Of a stretch of DNA of 64,000 bases, positions 8,546 to 16,494 are shown in pieces. Location of the stretch: contig NZ_JAVAJF010000002.1 of NCBI RefSeq assembly GCF_030718085.1, positions 124,001-188,000 on the forward strand, written 5' to 3'. Source of the DNA: Marinobacter sp. MDS2 (GTDB lineage: Bacteria; Pseudomonadota; Gammaproteobacteria; Pseudomonadales; Oleiphilaceae). The notes below the pieces were generated by a model. That model saw only the letters and a list, made by a program, of their open reading frames with translations. It did no database searches and was not told where the DNA came from. Each line of letters starts with the position of its first letter. Position 1 is the first letter of the stretch. Both the position numbers and the translations under genes were made by a program.

Positions 8546-9482
8546 GCCCATGGAAAAACCGTAAAAATCGCTGCTCTTCCAGCTGAGCCTCATGCAGGGT
8601 GGTTGCCCGAAACCGGAGCTTGGTTCCGGGGGGGCGCTGGGCCAGAGCATCCAGGCTTCTTGGCGTGACTGCACCGAGTTTCGGGTAGCCGCCGATGGTC
8701 TGCCGGTCGTTAAGCAGGATGATCGGTTGGCCATCGGCGGGCACCTGAATGGCGCCCAGGCTGGTGCCTTCCGAAATCAGCGATGTACCGCGTACTTCCA
8801 GCTCCGGGCCTTTGATGCGGGCGCCCATTCGGTCGGTTTGCGGAGACAGTGTGTAGGTGTTGGTGAAAAAAGTATGCAGCACCCGCGCCGGGAAACGGTC
8901 TATCTGGGCGCAGGGAATCACAGCCAGGTTGAGTTCTTCTTTGTAGTCCGGTTGCCAGGCTTCGGGTACTTTTCGGCTCTTAATGGACGGCTGTCCGACC
9001 AGGCAGGGCAGGCGGTCGCCTTCTTTCAGTGGGCGACCATCGCCTCTTACGCCACCGATCCCTTCGCGCACAAAGTTGGCGCAGCTACCGCCCAGTCCGG
9101 TTTCGATCTGGAACCCACCTGCCACGGCGAGGTAAGAGCGAATGCCTGTTTTGGGGGCGCCGATGGTAACGGTGTCGCCAGCCCTTACCGGAAGCGCCGT
9201 CCACAGCGGTTGCTGTATCCCGTTGATGGAGCAGGGTGCGCTGGCACCGGTTACTGCAATCCAGGTGTCGAGTTCGGAGGTGAACTCGACGCTGCCGAAG
9301 GTGATTTCCAGGGCCGCTGAGTCGTAGCTATTCCCCATCAGGCGGTTTGCCCAGGCCCAGGCGTGGCGATCCATGGCGCCACCACTGGTCAGCCCCATGT
9401 GCATAACGCCTTTGCGCCCTGCGTCCTGAAGAAGGCTTAGGAATCCCGGTTTGATGAAAACAAGGCCTGCTTGATTGCTCAT
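8535..9482 (-). CDS. pxpC: 5-oxoprolinase subunit C
   Basis: Subunit C of the prokaryotic ATP-dependent 5-oxoprolinase PxpABC, which opens pyroglutamate to glutamate. It has 315 residues, close to E. coli PxpC (310), and belongs to the biotin-dependent carboxyltransferase-like (KipA/allophanate hydrolase subunit 2) family. Recognisable elements are the N-terminal GLVFIKPGFLSLLQDAGR, TSGGAMDRHAWAWANRLMGN and the C-terminal LLNDRQTIGGYPKLG. It overlaps pxpB by four bases and is the last gene of pxpA-pxpB-pxpC. KipA-type annotation would be an equivalent older name. Confidence 0.92.
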   Translation of the reverse strand: MSNQAGLVFIKPGFLSLLQDAGRKGVMHMGLTSGGAMDRHAWAWANRLMGNSYDSAALEITFGSVEFTSELDTWIAVTGASAPCSINGIQQPLWTALPVRAGDTVTIGAPKTGIRSYLAVAGGFQIETGLGGSCANFVREGIGGVRGDGRPLKEGDRLPCLVGQPSIKSRKVPEAWQPDYKEELNLAVIPCAQIDRFPARVLHTFFTNTYTLSPQTDRMGARIKGPELEVRGTSLISEGTSLGAIQVPADGQPIILLNDRQTIGGYPKLGAVTPRSLDALAQRPPGTKLRFRATTLHEAQLEEQRFLRFFHGLSL

Positions 9483-10225
9483 TGTCCGCCTCCGGTTTTT
9501 TCTGGTGCCGGGCTGTCATTTTCCCAGGGCAGATCGTCAAGTCGGCCACCCAGCTTTACATACTCTTCGAGGTCTATCGGGCGGAACCGGACCCGTTGGC
9601 CGGCTTCCAACAAGGATGGCTTGTCACGGTTCGGGTCAAACAGGGTTAGCGGCGTTCGGCCAATCAGGTTCCAGCCACCGGGCGATTGCAGCGGATACAT
9701 GGCAGTCTGGGTGTCGGCAATGCCCAAGGTCCCTGCAGGCACTTTCGCTCGCGGAGTTTCTTGCCGGGGGGTGTTCAGTTGTTCGGGTACCTGACCAAGG
9801 TAGGCGAATCCGGGAGCGAACCCGATGGCAAACACGTTGTAGGTTTGCTGGCTGTGCAACTCAATCACCTGTTCTGCCGAAAGGCCTGCGCGGGCGGCGA
9901 TAGCGCCCAGGTCCGGGCCGACTCTGGGGTGGTAAAGCACCGGAATGTCGATAACCTCACTGTCAGCACTTTCGGGGCCCGCCTCTGGCAGATCTGCCAG
10001 GATGCTCGCCACTGAGGCCATCAGGCTGGAGAAATCATCGTGCGCCAGGTCATAGCGGAGAAGCAGTGTGGTGTAGGACGGAACGGTGTCGATCAACCGG
10101 CCAGCGAGCTTGATTCTGAGCGCTTCGGCGGCCCGGTGAATCCGCTCAACCAGCTGAATGTCGATGCGCTCGCCAAAGTGCAGGGTAACGGTGTCTACGC
10201 CGGTAATTTCATAACGCCAGAACAT
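9479..10225 (-). CDS. pxpB: 5-oxoprolinase subunit B
   Basis: Subunit B of 5-oxoprolinase (KipI/allophanate hydrolase subunit 1 family), acting with PxpC on the phosphorylated intermediate. The 248-residue protein carries the family motifs GFAPGFAYLGQVPEQL and RAKVPAGTLGIADTQTAMYP followed by SPGGWNLIGRTP. It is about 30 residues longer than E. coli PxpB, with extra residues spread between motifs and at the C-terminus. Coupling is tight: one-base TGATG overlap with pxpA and four-base overlap with pxpC. Confidence 0.92.
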   Translation of the reverse strand: MFWRYEITGVDTVTLHFGERIDIQLVERIHRAAEALRIKLAGRLIDTVPSYTTLLLRYDLAHDDFSSLMASVASILADLPEAGPESADSEVIDIPVLYHPRVGPDLGAIAARAGLSAEQVIELHSQQTYNVFAIGFAPGFAYLGQVPEQLNTPRQETPRAKVPAGTLGIADTQTAMYPLQSPGGWNLIGRTPLTLFDPNRDKPSLLEAGQRVRFRPIDLEEYVKLGGRLDDLPWENDSPAPEKTGGGQ

Positions 10226-10962
10226 CAGCCCTTTGCTCCCAGTGCTGCGCGAATGGCTTTGACGGCGGCAACCGAGTCTGCGTTATCGCCGTGCACGCAG
10301 AGGGTGTCTGCTTCCAGGTGAAGCGTCGCGCCATCGATGGTCCGAATGGGTTTGCCTGCTGACAAGTTTCTGGCTTGCTCAATAATGGTCTGCTGATCTT
10401 TATGTACGGCGCCGGGTAGGCTGCGGGCAACAATATAACCGTTCTGATCGTAGGCCCGGTCGGCAAAGGCTTCCAGCAGCAGCACCACGCCTTGTTTTTG
10501 GCAGGCAGCTTTTAAAGGCTGATTATCTGCCGTGGTCATGGCCATCAGCGCCAGTGGTTGAGGCGAGCTCTGAATCGCCACCAGCACCGCCTCGAGAATG
10601 GCCTCGTTGCGCATCATGTCGTTGTACAGAGCCCCGTGAGGTTTCACGTAGTGGAGGGTGCCACCTTCTGAGGCGGCAATTTGGCTCAAGGCTCCGACCT
10701 GGTACCGGATAAGTGCGCTGATTTCTTCGGCACCGAACGCGATGGAGCGCCGGCCGAAGCCCTGAAGGTCCGGGTAGGCCGGATGGGCACCCAGAGTGAC
10801 GCCGTTGGCCAGCGCAAGGCGCACCGTCTTGTGCATGGTCATCGGGTCGCCGGCGTGAAAGCCGCAAGCGATGTTGGCCTGGTCTATATAGGGCATGACC
10901 TGTTCGTCCATACCCATGGTCCAGGCGCCAAAGCTTTCTCCCAGATCGCAATTCAATAACAT
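10225..10962 (-). CDS. pxpA: 5-oxoprolinase subunit A (LamB/YcsF family)
   Basis: Subunit A of 5-oxoprolinase, thought to phosphorylate 5-oxoproline with ATP. The 245-residue product starts MLLNCDLGESFGAWTMG and contains NIACGFHAGDP, GAHPAYPDLQGFGRR and YVKPHGALYND, the defining LamB/YcsF motifs; E. coli PxpA has 244 residues. The start at 10962 is supported by a strong GGAGG a few bases upstream and by homologue length; a longer reading frame extends 17 codons upstream without such support. First gene of the pxpABC operon, divergent from a TRAP transporter operon. Confidence 0.93.
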   Translation of the reverse strand: MLLNCDLGESFGAWTMGMDEQVMPYIDQANIACGFHAGDPMTMHKTVRLALANGVTLGAHPAYPDLQGFGRRSIAFGAEEISALIRYQVGALSQIAASEGGTLHYVKPHGALYNDMMRNEAILEAVLVAIQSSPQPLALMAMTTADNQPLKAACQKQGVVLLLEAFADRAYDQNGYIVARSLPGAVHKDQQTIIEQARNLSAGKPIRTIDGATLHLEADTLCVHGDNADSVAAVKAIRAALGAKG

Positions 10963-11026
10963 AACCGCCTCCGATTGTTCTTGTGAAGCAGGTGCTCGCT
11001 GCCTGAAAAACACTCAATACAAACAA

Positions 11027-11053
11027 ATTATAGATAAGATGTCGCTAAATCAA
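11027..11053 (-). promoter_or_regulatory. possible pxpA promoter
   Basis: On the minus strand TTGATT (11053-11048) is followed after 15 bases by a perfect TATAAT (11032-11027), 65 bp upstream of pxpA. The spacer is short for sigma-70, so this is tentative. Confidence 0.35.
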
Positions 11054-11086
11054 GGTAAAAATACGGATATAATTAACATGAATTGT

Positions 11087-11115
11087 TTGACATGGAATCT
11101 TTCCGGCGCTAATTT
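11087..11115 (+). promoter_or_regulatory. possible sigma-70 promoter for dctPQM
   Basis: A perfect -35 TTGACA (11087-11092) is followed after exactly 17 bases by a poor -10 (TAATTT, 11110-11115). A perfect inverted repeat lies just downstream at 11156-11172, where a repressor could block it. Confidence 0.4.
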
Positions 11116-11155
11116 GATTGAATAAAGCACACTTTTCCGGTGTGTGCGTGTCATT

Positions 11156-11172
11156 CGATCAATGTTTGATCG
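11156..11172. promoter_or_regulatory. inverted repeat, candidate operator
   Basis: CGATCA-ATGTT-TGATCG is a perfect 6-5-6 dyad between the putative promoter and the dctP start (11245). Its size suits a winged-helix dimer such as the MarR-like protein encoded at the end of the operon (14178-14741). Binding is inferred. Confidence 0.4.
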
Positions 11173-11244
11173 TGGTTTTGAGTTTACAAAAACAATCATG
11201 AGTGATTCGCCCGGAGTTACGGTTCTGCGGCACGGGAGGAAAAT

Positions 11245-12219
11245 ATGAAAGTATCAATGAAGCACTTGGCAGCGGTTGCGTTGTCTGTAGTGGTCGCCAA
11301 TGTTCAGGCGGAAACCAAGTGGGATATGCCGACACCGTATGGCGACTCCAATTTCCACACTGTGAACATCCGAGAGTTTGCCGAGGACGTCAGCAACGCA
11401 ACTGACGGAGAGATGAACATCGTTGTTCACAGCGGTGGCTCACTGATTAAACACCCCGAAATCAAAAACTCGGTTCGTCGTGGCCTGGTGCCCATCGGCG
11501 AGCTGATCATGTCGCGTCTCGCCAACGAAGACCCGCTGTTTGAAGTGGACTCAGTGCCGTATCTGGCCAGTAACTACGATGAAGCCTGGGCGCTTTGGCT
11601 TGCCTCCCGCGATGTGCTGGCACAGCGCCTTGAGCGCCAGCGGCTGAAGCTCCTGTTTGCGGTGCCCTGGCCGCCGCAGGGCATTTACACCAGCTTTCCG
11701 GTAGAAACCGGCAAGGAACTCCAGGGTGTAAAAATGCGCGCCTATAACAAGTCCAGTGAGCAGCTTGCAGAACTGTTTGGTGCCGTGCCAACTCAGGTTG
11801 AGGTGCCGGATATTCCCACCGCGTTCGGGACCGGTCGTGTGGATGCCATGATCACCTCTCCGTCTACCGGAGCGAACACCAGGGCCTGGGATTACCTGAC
11901 CCATTTCAACCATGCGCAGCTGTGGCTGCCCAAAAACATGGTGGTGGTGAACGCCAAGGCGTTCCGCCGTCTTCCGGAGTCGGTTCAGAGTGCCATTGAA
12001 GCGGCAGGGGTTGAGGCTGAAAAGCGTGGCTGGGCGGCCAGCAAAGCTGAAACCGAAGCCAAAATCGCCATCATGGAAGAGAACGGCATTGTGGTGTCTG
12101 AGCCCAGTGAGACATTGGTACCGAGGCTGCAAGAAGTGGGCGCAACTATGGAAAAAGAATGGTTGGAGCGTGCTGGCAGCGACGGCAAAGCGATTGTTGA
12201 AGCCTATCGCGCGCGCTGA
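11245..12219 (+). CDS. TRAP transporter substrate-binding protein DctP
   Basis: Periplasmic binding protein of a classical DctP-type TRAP system, 324 residues, with a signal peptide ending near residue 22 (VVVANVQA). The motif LQGVKMRAYNKSSEQL contains the conserved Arg that salt-bridges a carboxylate ligand, and the following VPTQVEVPDIPTAFGTGRVDAM is the typical second-lobe signature. A clear GGGAGGA precedes the ATG. Divergent from pxpABC, so 5-oxoproline (pyroglutamate) is the best-guess ligand; DctP proteins that bind pyroglutamate are known from Bordetella. The ligand call is inference. Confidence 0.92.
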   Translation: MKVSMKHLAAVALSVVVANVQAETKWDMPTPYGDSNFHTVNIREFAEDVSNATDGEMNIVVHSGGSLIKHPEIKNSVRRGLVPIGELIMSRLANEDPLFEVDSVPYLASNYDEAWALWLASRDVLAQRLERQRLKLLFAVPWPPQGIYTSFPVETGKELQGVKMRAYNKSSEQLAELFGAVPTQVEVPDIPTAFGTGRVDAMITSPSTGANTRAWDYLTHFNHAQLWLPKNMVVVNAKAFRRLPESVQSAIEAAGVEAEKRGWAASKAETEAKIAIMEENGIVVSEPSETLVPRLQEVGATMEKEWLERAGSDGKAIVEAYRAR

Positions 12220-12260
12220 TTGTTGATGGCGTTACACGAATAATAACCGGGAGTACTCCC

Positions 12261-12800
12261 ATGAACAGGTTTCTGGACAATTTGTACCGCCTTGGCGGCT
12301 ATCTTTCGGCGATACAGCTGACGGTCATCATGGTCATGGTGGTGCTCCAGGTGTTGGGGCGGATTCTAGATAAGGCTCTGTTGGCGCTGGGCATGAACTC
12401 AATAGGCCTGCAGGTGCCCGGGCTGGCGGAGCTGGCAGGCTTTCTGTTGCTGGGGGCTACGTTCACCGGCCTGGCTTACACACTGACGGTGGGCGGGCAT
12501 ATCCGGGTTGATCTGTTGCACAGAACCTTGCCAGCGGCAGTTCGGCGCGGGCTGGACATTCTGGTGGCGCTGGTGGCTCTGGCCATCACAGGCTTTGCGA
12601 TATGGTTCAGTATTTCATTGGCCTATGACAGTTACGATTTTGGCGATGTCTCGATTGGTATGGTGCCGGTGCCGCTGTGGATTCCCCAGGCGGTCATGGT
12701 GGCGGGCTTGGTGCTGCTTGCGGTTGCCCTGCTGGATGTGATGATTGGGCTGATGACTGGTCGCCTCACCCAAATCAAAGACGAAGCCCCTCAGGAGTAA
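12261..12800 (+). CDS. TRAP transporter small permease DctQ
   Basis: Small membrane subunit of the TRAP transporter, 179 residues with four hydrophobic segments (about 15-38, 55-75, 95-118, 138-160) and the DctQ pattern LAELAGFLLLGATFTGLAYT followed by GHIRVDLL. It pairs with DctM to form the membrane unit. It lies 41 bp after dctP and three bases before dctM. A GGGAG site precedes the start. Confidence 0.9.
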   Translation: MNRFLDNLYRLGGYLSAIQLTVIMVMVVLQVLGRILDKALLALGMNSIGLQVPGLAELAGFLLLGATFTGLAYTLTVGGHIRVDLLHRTLPAAVRRGLDILVALVALAITGFAIWFSISLAYDSYDFGDVSIGMVPVPLWIPQAVMVAGLVLLAVALLDVMIGLMTGRLTQIKDEAPQE

Positions 12801-12803
12801 ACC

Positions 12804-14108
12804 ATGGATATGATCTGGATGAGCCTGCTGCTCCTGGCCGGGCTTCTGATTCTTCTTGGCGCGGGGCTCTGGGTTGCCTTTGCCCTGACCGCTACGGGCC
12901 TTGCAGCCCTGCATTTTCTGAGCAGTATTCCGGTGGGTGATAGCCTGTCGACCTCGTTTTTCAGTGCCAGTGCTTCCTGGGAGCTGGCAGCCCTGCCGAT
13001 GTTTATCTGGATGGGGGAAGTGTTGTTCCGGTCTCGCCTGTCTGAACAGATGTTCAGTGGTATCGCACCCTGGGTTGGCCGTATACCGGGCAGACTGCTG
13101 CATACCAATATCATCGGCTGCGGTATTTTTGCCGCGATTTCCGGGTCATCGGCGGCCACTGCGGCCACCATCGGGAAGATGTCAGTACCTGAGCTGACCC
13201 AGCGCGGTTATGACCGTAAACAGATTCTGGGCACGCTGGCGGGTTCTGCCACACTGGGGCTGTTGATTCCTCCCTCCATTATTCTAATTGTGTACGGCGT
13301 CGCCACCGAGCAGTCCATCGCCCGGCTGTTCGTGGCGGGCATTCTGCCCGGCCTGTTGCTGATGGTGTTGTTTGCGGTTTATGTGGGCATCTGGTCGAAA
13401 ATGAATCCGGCTGGCGTGCCGGCCGATGAGGAAGAAGCGCTGCCGTTGGCCGAGAAAATCCGCCGCAGCAAGCCGCTGATTCCGGTGGTGTTGCTGATTG
13501 TCGGTGTCATCGGCTCCATCTATGCGGGGTTGGCGTCCCCCACCGAGTCTGCCGCTATCGGCGTGGCTCTGGCGCATTTGTTGTCTTGGCGTGGTGGCTC
13601 GCTCAACCGAGAGACTTTTGGCCAGGCTCTGATGGGCACGGTCAAAACCTCGACTATGATCGCGTTCATTCTTGCCGGCGCGCATTTCCTGACGGTGTCG
13701 ATGGGCTTTACCGGGATCCCGCGGGATCTGGCTGCATGGATCAATACCCTGTCGCTGTCGCCCTATGTTCTGTTGTTGGCATTGACGGTATTTTTTATTC
13801 TCCTGGGCTGCTTCCTCGACGGTATTTCTGTGGTGGTACTGACCACTTCTGTGGTCCTGCCGATGGTGCAGGCGGCCGGTATCGATCCGCTCTGGTTTGG
13901 TATCTACCTCGTGATTGTGGTGGAAATGAGTCAGATAACGCCGCCGGTGGGTTTCAACCTGTTTGTGATTCAGGGGCTGACCGGGGATAACATCATCCGG
14001 GTGGCACTGGCGGCGCTGCCATACTTCCTGTTGCTGCTTGCCGGCGTGGTGCTGATCACTCTGTTCCCGGATATTGTCACCTACCTCCCCAATCAGATGG
14101 GTAATTGA
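12804..14108 (+). CDS. TRAP transporter large permease DctM
   Basis: Large transport-channel subunit, 434 residues, almost entirely hydrophobic with about 11-12 membrane segments. It shows the DctM hallmarks GCGIFAAISGSSAATAATIGKM, GSATLGLLIPPSIILIVYG, YAGLASPTESAAIGV and, near the C-terminus, QITPPVGFNLFVIQG. The length matches stand-alone DctM proteins. It follows dctQ by three bases, so both are made from one message. A strong hairpin ends the transporter part of the operon before the regulator gene. Confidence 0.93.
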   Translation: MDMIWMSLLLLAGLLILLGAGLWVAFALTATGLAALHFLSSIPVGDSLSTSFFSASASWELAALPMFIWMGEVLFRSRLSEQMFSGIAPWVGRIPGRLLHTNIIGCGIFAAISGSSAATAATIGKMSVPELTQRGYDRKQILGTLAGSATLGLLIPPSIILIVYGVATEQSIARLFVAGILPGLLLMVLFAVYVGIWSKMNPAGVPADEEEALPLAEKIRRSKPLIPVVLLIVGVIGSIYAGLASPTESAAIGVALAHLLSWRGGSLNRETFGQALMGTVKTSTMIAFILAGAHFLTVSMGFTGIPRDLAAWINTLSLSPYVLLLALTVFFILLGCFLDGISVVVLTTSVVLPMVQAAGIDPLWFGIYLVIVVEMSQITPPVGFNLFVIQGLTGDNIIRVALAALPYFLLLLAGVVLITLFPDIVTYLPNQMGN

Positions 14109-14118
14109 TAGACTCAGC

Positions 14119-14152
14119 GCCCGCAGGACCAACCCTGCGGGCTGGCCGTTTT
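14119..14152 (+). terminator. terminator-like hairpin after dctM
   Basis: GCCCGCAGG (14119-14127) pairs perfectly with CCTGCGGGC (14134-14142) and is followed by TGGCCGTTTTT, a short T run. It may end most dctPQM transcripts while letting some read through into the MarR-like gene. Confidence 0.6.
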
Positions 14153-14177
14153 TCAGCAATAAGGTTGTGGAGAGACT

Positions 14178-14741
14178 ATGAACAATAAACCAGAGGATAT
14201 CCGAACCCTGCACAATGAGGATGAGCCACAAGCCAGAAAAGCAGTGGGGCCCATTGTGTCTTCTGCTCACCTTTCCGGCCGGGCAGCGGAGCTCTCGGAG
14301 CTGGAATTCGGTTTGATTGTGGCGGGTAATGCCTTCAATCGCTGGATGGTGCGGTGCATGAATGCCACCGGGCTGCCAGAGTTGAGTCCCTTGGATATTC
14401 TGGTGCTGCACAGCGTGAATCACCGGGGGCGCTCGAAAAAAGCCGGCGACATTTGCCTGGTGCTGAACGTCGAAGACACCCACACGGTCACCTATGCACT
14501 CAAAAAGCTGCTGAAGCACGAGGTTGTGGCGTCGGAACGCAGGGGGAAGGAAACCTTTTATTCGATCACAGAGCAGGGCGAAACGGTCTGTAAAGCCTAT
14601 GCCGAAATCCGGGAGAACTGCTTGGTCGATTCGCTGCGCACGCTCGGCTTCTCGAATACGGATCTTGGTTCTATTGCCAGTTTTTTACGGGGTATTTCAG
14701 GGTTGTATGACCAGGCTGCCCGTTCGGCAGCCTCGTTGTGA
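14178..14741 (+). CDS. MarR-like winged-helix transcriptional regulator
   Basis: Predicted DNA-binding regulator of 187 residues. Residues about 65-150 form a MarR-type winged helix: SPLDILVLHSVNHRGRSKKAGD, then the recognition region VLNVEDTHTVTYALKKLLKHEVV and a wing ERRGKETFYSITEQG. The N-terminal 40 residues are polar and variable. The start has GTGGAGAG upstream. It lies 69 bp after dctM and is probably a local regulator of the transporter or of pxpABC; the dyad at 11156-11172 is a candidate target. The effector is unknown. Confidence 0.8.
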   Translation: MNNKPEDIRTLHNEDEPQARKAVGPIVSSAHLSGRAAELSELEFGLIVAGNAFNRWMVRCMNATGLPELSPLDILVLHSVNHRGRSKKAGDICLVLNVEDTHTVTYALKKLLKHEVVASERRGKETFYSITEQGETVCKAYAEIRENCLVDSLRTLGFSNTDLGSIASFLRGISGLYDQAARSAASL

Positions 14742-14787
14742 TGTTTTGCATGCCCGTAAGATTGCGGGTGCGCAAGTTCTTGGCTCC

Positions 14788-16446
14788 TCAGGGCGCAATC
14801 TTCTGCTTCAATGCCTTGGTTAACGGCCTCGGCAAACTGGGCAACGAGCGCAGCAGCCACGGTAATACCTTTCGTTTAACGCCGTTCAGAGACTCCGGCA
14901 CCACTGCTTCGATCAGATGCGGTCCGGGGTTGTTCTGGGCGTACTCCATGGCTTTTAACAACTCTTCGGTGGTGTGTACCCGAATACCGTGCACGCCCAT
15001 ACTTTGGGCCAGCTGGGCAAAGTGAGTGACAGGGCCGCTGATGTCCAGCTGAGACTTGGCCTTGTCGCCCGCCTCTTCGGCACCCACCCGTTCCAATTCG
15101 ACATTCAGAATCGAATAGGAGGCGTTGTTGAAGATAATCGATGTGACGTTCAGCTGCTCGCGCGCCATGGTCCACAAAGCTTGAATGGTATACATAGCGG
15201 TGCCGTCGCCGATCAGCGCGTACACCGGACGGTCCGGGCACGCAATGGCAGCACCGGTTGCACTGGGCAAGCCCTGACCGATAGCCCCACCGGTAAGGGT
15301 GATGATGTCGTGCCGGGGCGCGCCTGCGGTCATGGCGTTTAGCATTAAACCGGAGGTGATTGCCTCATCCACGATGATGCTGTTTTCGGGCATCATGTGG
15401 CCTAGTGCCTTACAGACTTTCTCTGCAGTCAGTTTGCCACGAGGGCGTGATGGTCGGGCAGGCTGCTGAAGTTCTGGCTCTGCCTTGCTGGCTCCCAGCG
15501 TATCCGCCAGTTTGTTCAAACTGGTGAGTGCATCTTGCTCGGGCGTGGATAGGGTATAAAGCGTGCAGTGCTCAGGTACCAGATCACTGGCTTTGCCGGG
15601 ATAGGCGAAGAACGAGACCGGCGGCTTAGCATCCACCACAATCAAATTGTCGTATTCGGATAATTGCAGCGTGGCTAATTCTGCCAAATAAGCGATCCGT
15701 TCAACCGGCGGTAGGCCCACGCCCCGTTCAATACGAGTCGGGAAGGTTTCCGCGAACAGCTTTACACCACTGTGAGCTGCAATCCGAGCCGCGGCTATCA
15801 AGCTGGGTTCACGGAGTGCCTGGCCGCCAAGTAGTAGCGCGGTTTTCTTGTCGCTGCGTATCGCTTCCGCAACGGCTTGGACCGTGGCATCGTCAGCACC
15901 GATGAGTTCCGGCTCCGGCAGCGGCGCGCAGGGTATACCCCCTTCGCCCCAGGAAACATCGGCAGGCAAAATCAATGTGGCCACTTGGCCGGGAAGGCCT
16001 TTGGCAGCTGCAATAGCTTCAGCGGCATCCTGGCACAGTTGCTCAGTGGTTTGAGAGGTGCGAACGAAACCGGGTGAGACGTTACGAGCGACGGTTTCGA
16101 TGTCTGATTGCAGTTGGGCGTTGTACTTAACGTGATAAGTGGCGTGGTCACCGACAATGTTCACGACCGGCACCTTGCCCTTGCGCGCGTTGTGGAGGTT
16201 GGCCAAACCGTTCCCCAAACCGCAGCCTAGGTGCAGTAGGGTGGCTGCGGGCTTGTCGGCCATACGGGCGTAGCCATCGGCGGCGCCGGTGGCGACCCCT
16301 TCAAACAGAGCTAATACCGCACGCATTTTGGGCTCATTATCCAAAGCGGCGACAAAATGCATTTCGCTGGTGCCCGGGTTGCTAAAGCAAACCTCAATTC
16401 CGGCATCTACCAGTGTTTTCATCAAAGCCTGAGCGCCGTTAGGCAT
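14788..16446 (-). CDS. thiamine pyrophosphate-dependent enzyme, acetolactate synthase large-subunit-like
   Basis: ThDP-dependent enzyme of 552 residues with the three-domain architecture of acetolactate synthase and benzoylformate decarboxylase. The N-terminal Pyr domain has the catalytic Glu in ALFEGVATGAADGYARM; the C-terminal PP domain has the ThDP/Mg motif GDGTAMYTIQ followed about 25 residues later by FNNASYS. No small regulatory subunit is nearby and no branched-chain biosynthesis genes are linked, so a true IlvB role is doubtful; a 2-oxoacid decarboxylase or carboligase is equally possible. It lies 48 bp downstream of the FAD dehydrogenase gene on the same strand, with AGGAGA before its ATG. 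Confidence 0.8.
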   Translation of the reverse strand: MPNGAQALMKTLVDAGIEVCFSNPGTSEMHFVAALDNEPKMRAVLALFEGVATGAADGYARMADKPAATLLHLGCGLGNGLANLHNARKGKVPVVNIVGDHATYHVKYNAQLQSDIETVARNVSPGFVRTSQTTEQLCQDAAEAIAAAKGLPGQVATLILPADVSWGEGGIPCAPLPEPELIGADDATVQAVAEAIRSDKKTALLLGGQALREPSLIAAARIAAHSGVKLFAETFPTRIERGVGLPPVERIAYLAELATLQLSEYDNLIVVDAKPPVSFFAYPGKASDLVPEHCTLYTLSTPEQDALTSLNKLADTLGASKAEPELQQPARPSRPRGKLTAEKVCKALGHMMPENSIIVDEAITSGLMLNAMTAGAPRHDIITLTGGAIGQGLPSATGAAIACPDRPVYALIGDGTAMYTIQALWTMAREQLNVTSIIFNNASYSILNVELERVGAEEAGDKAKSQLDISGPVTHFAQLAQSMGVHGIRVHTTEELLKAMEYAQNNPGPHLIEAVVPESLNGVKRKVLPWLLRSLPSLPRPLTKALKQKIAP

Positions 16447-16494
16447 GGATCTTCTCCTGATCAGTATTCTTATTGGTGTTGCTAAAAGCTTGAA

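Noticed and set aside
13284..14519. 411-codon minus-strand frame opposite dctM
   Set aside because: Antisense to a clear membrane protein; its His/Gln-rich composition is what results from reading hydrophobic codons on the reverse strand.
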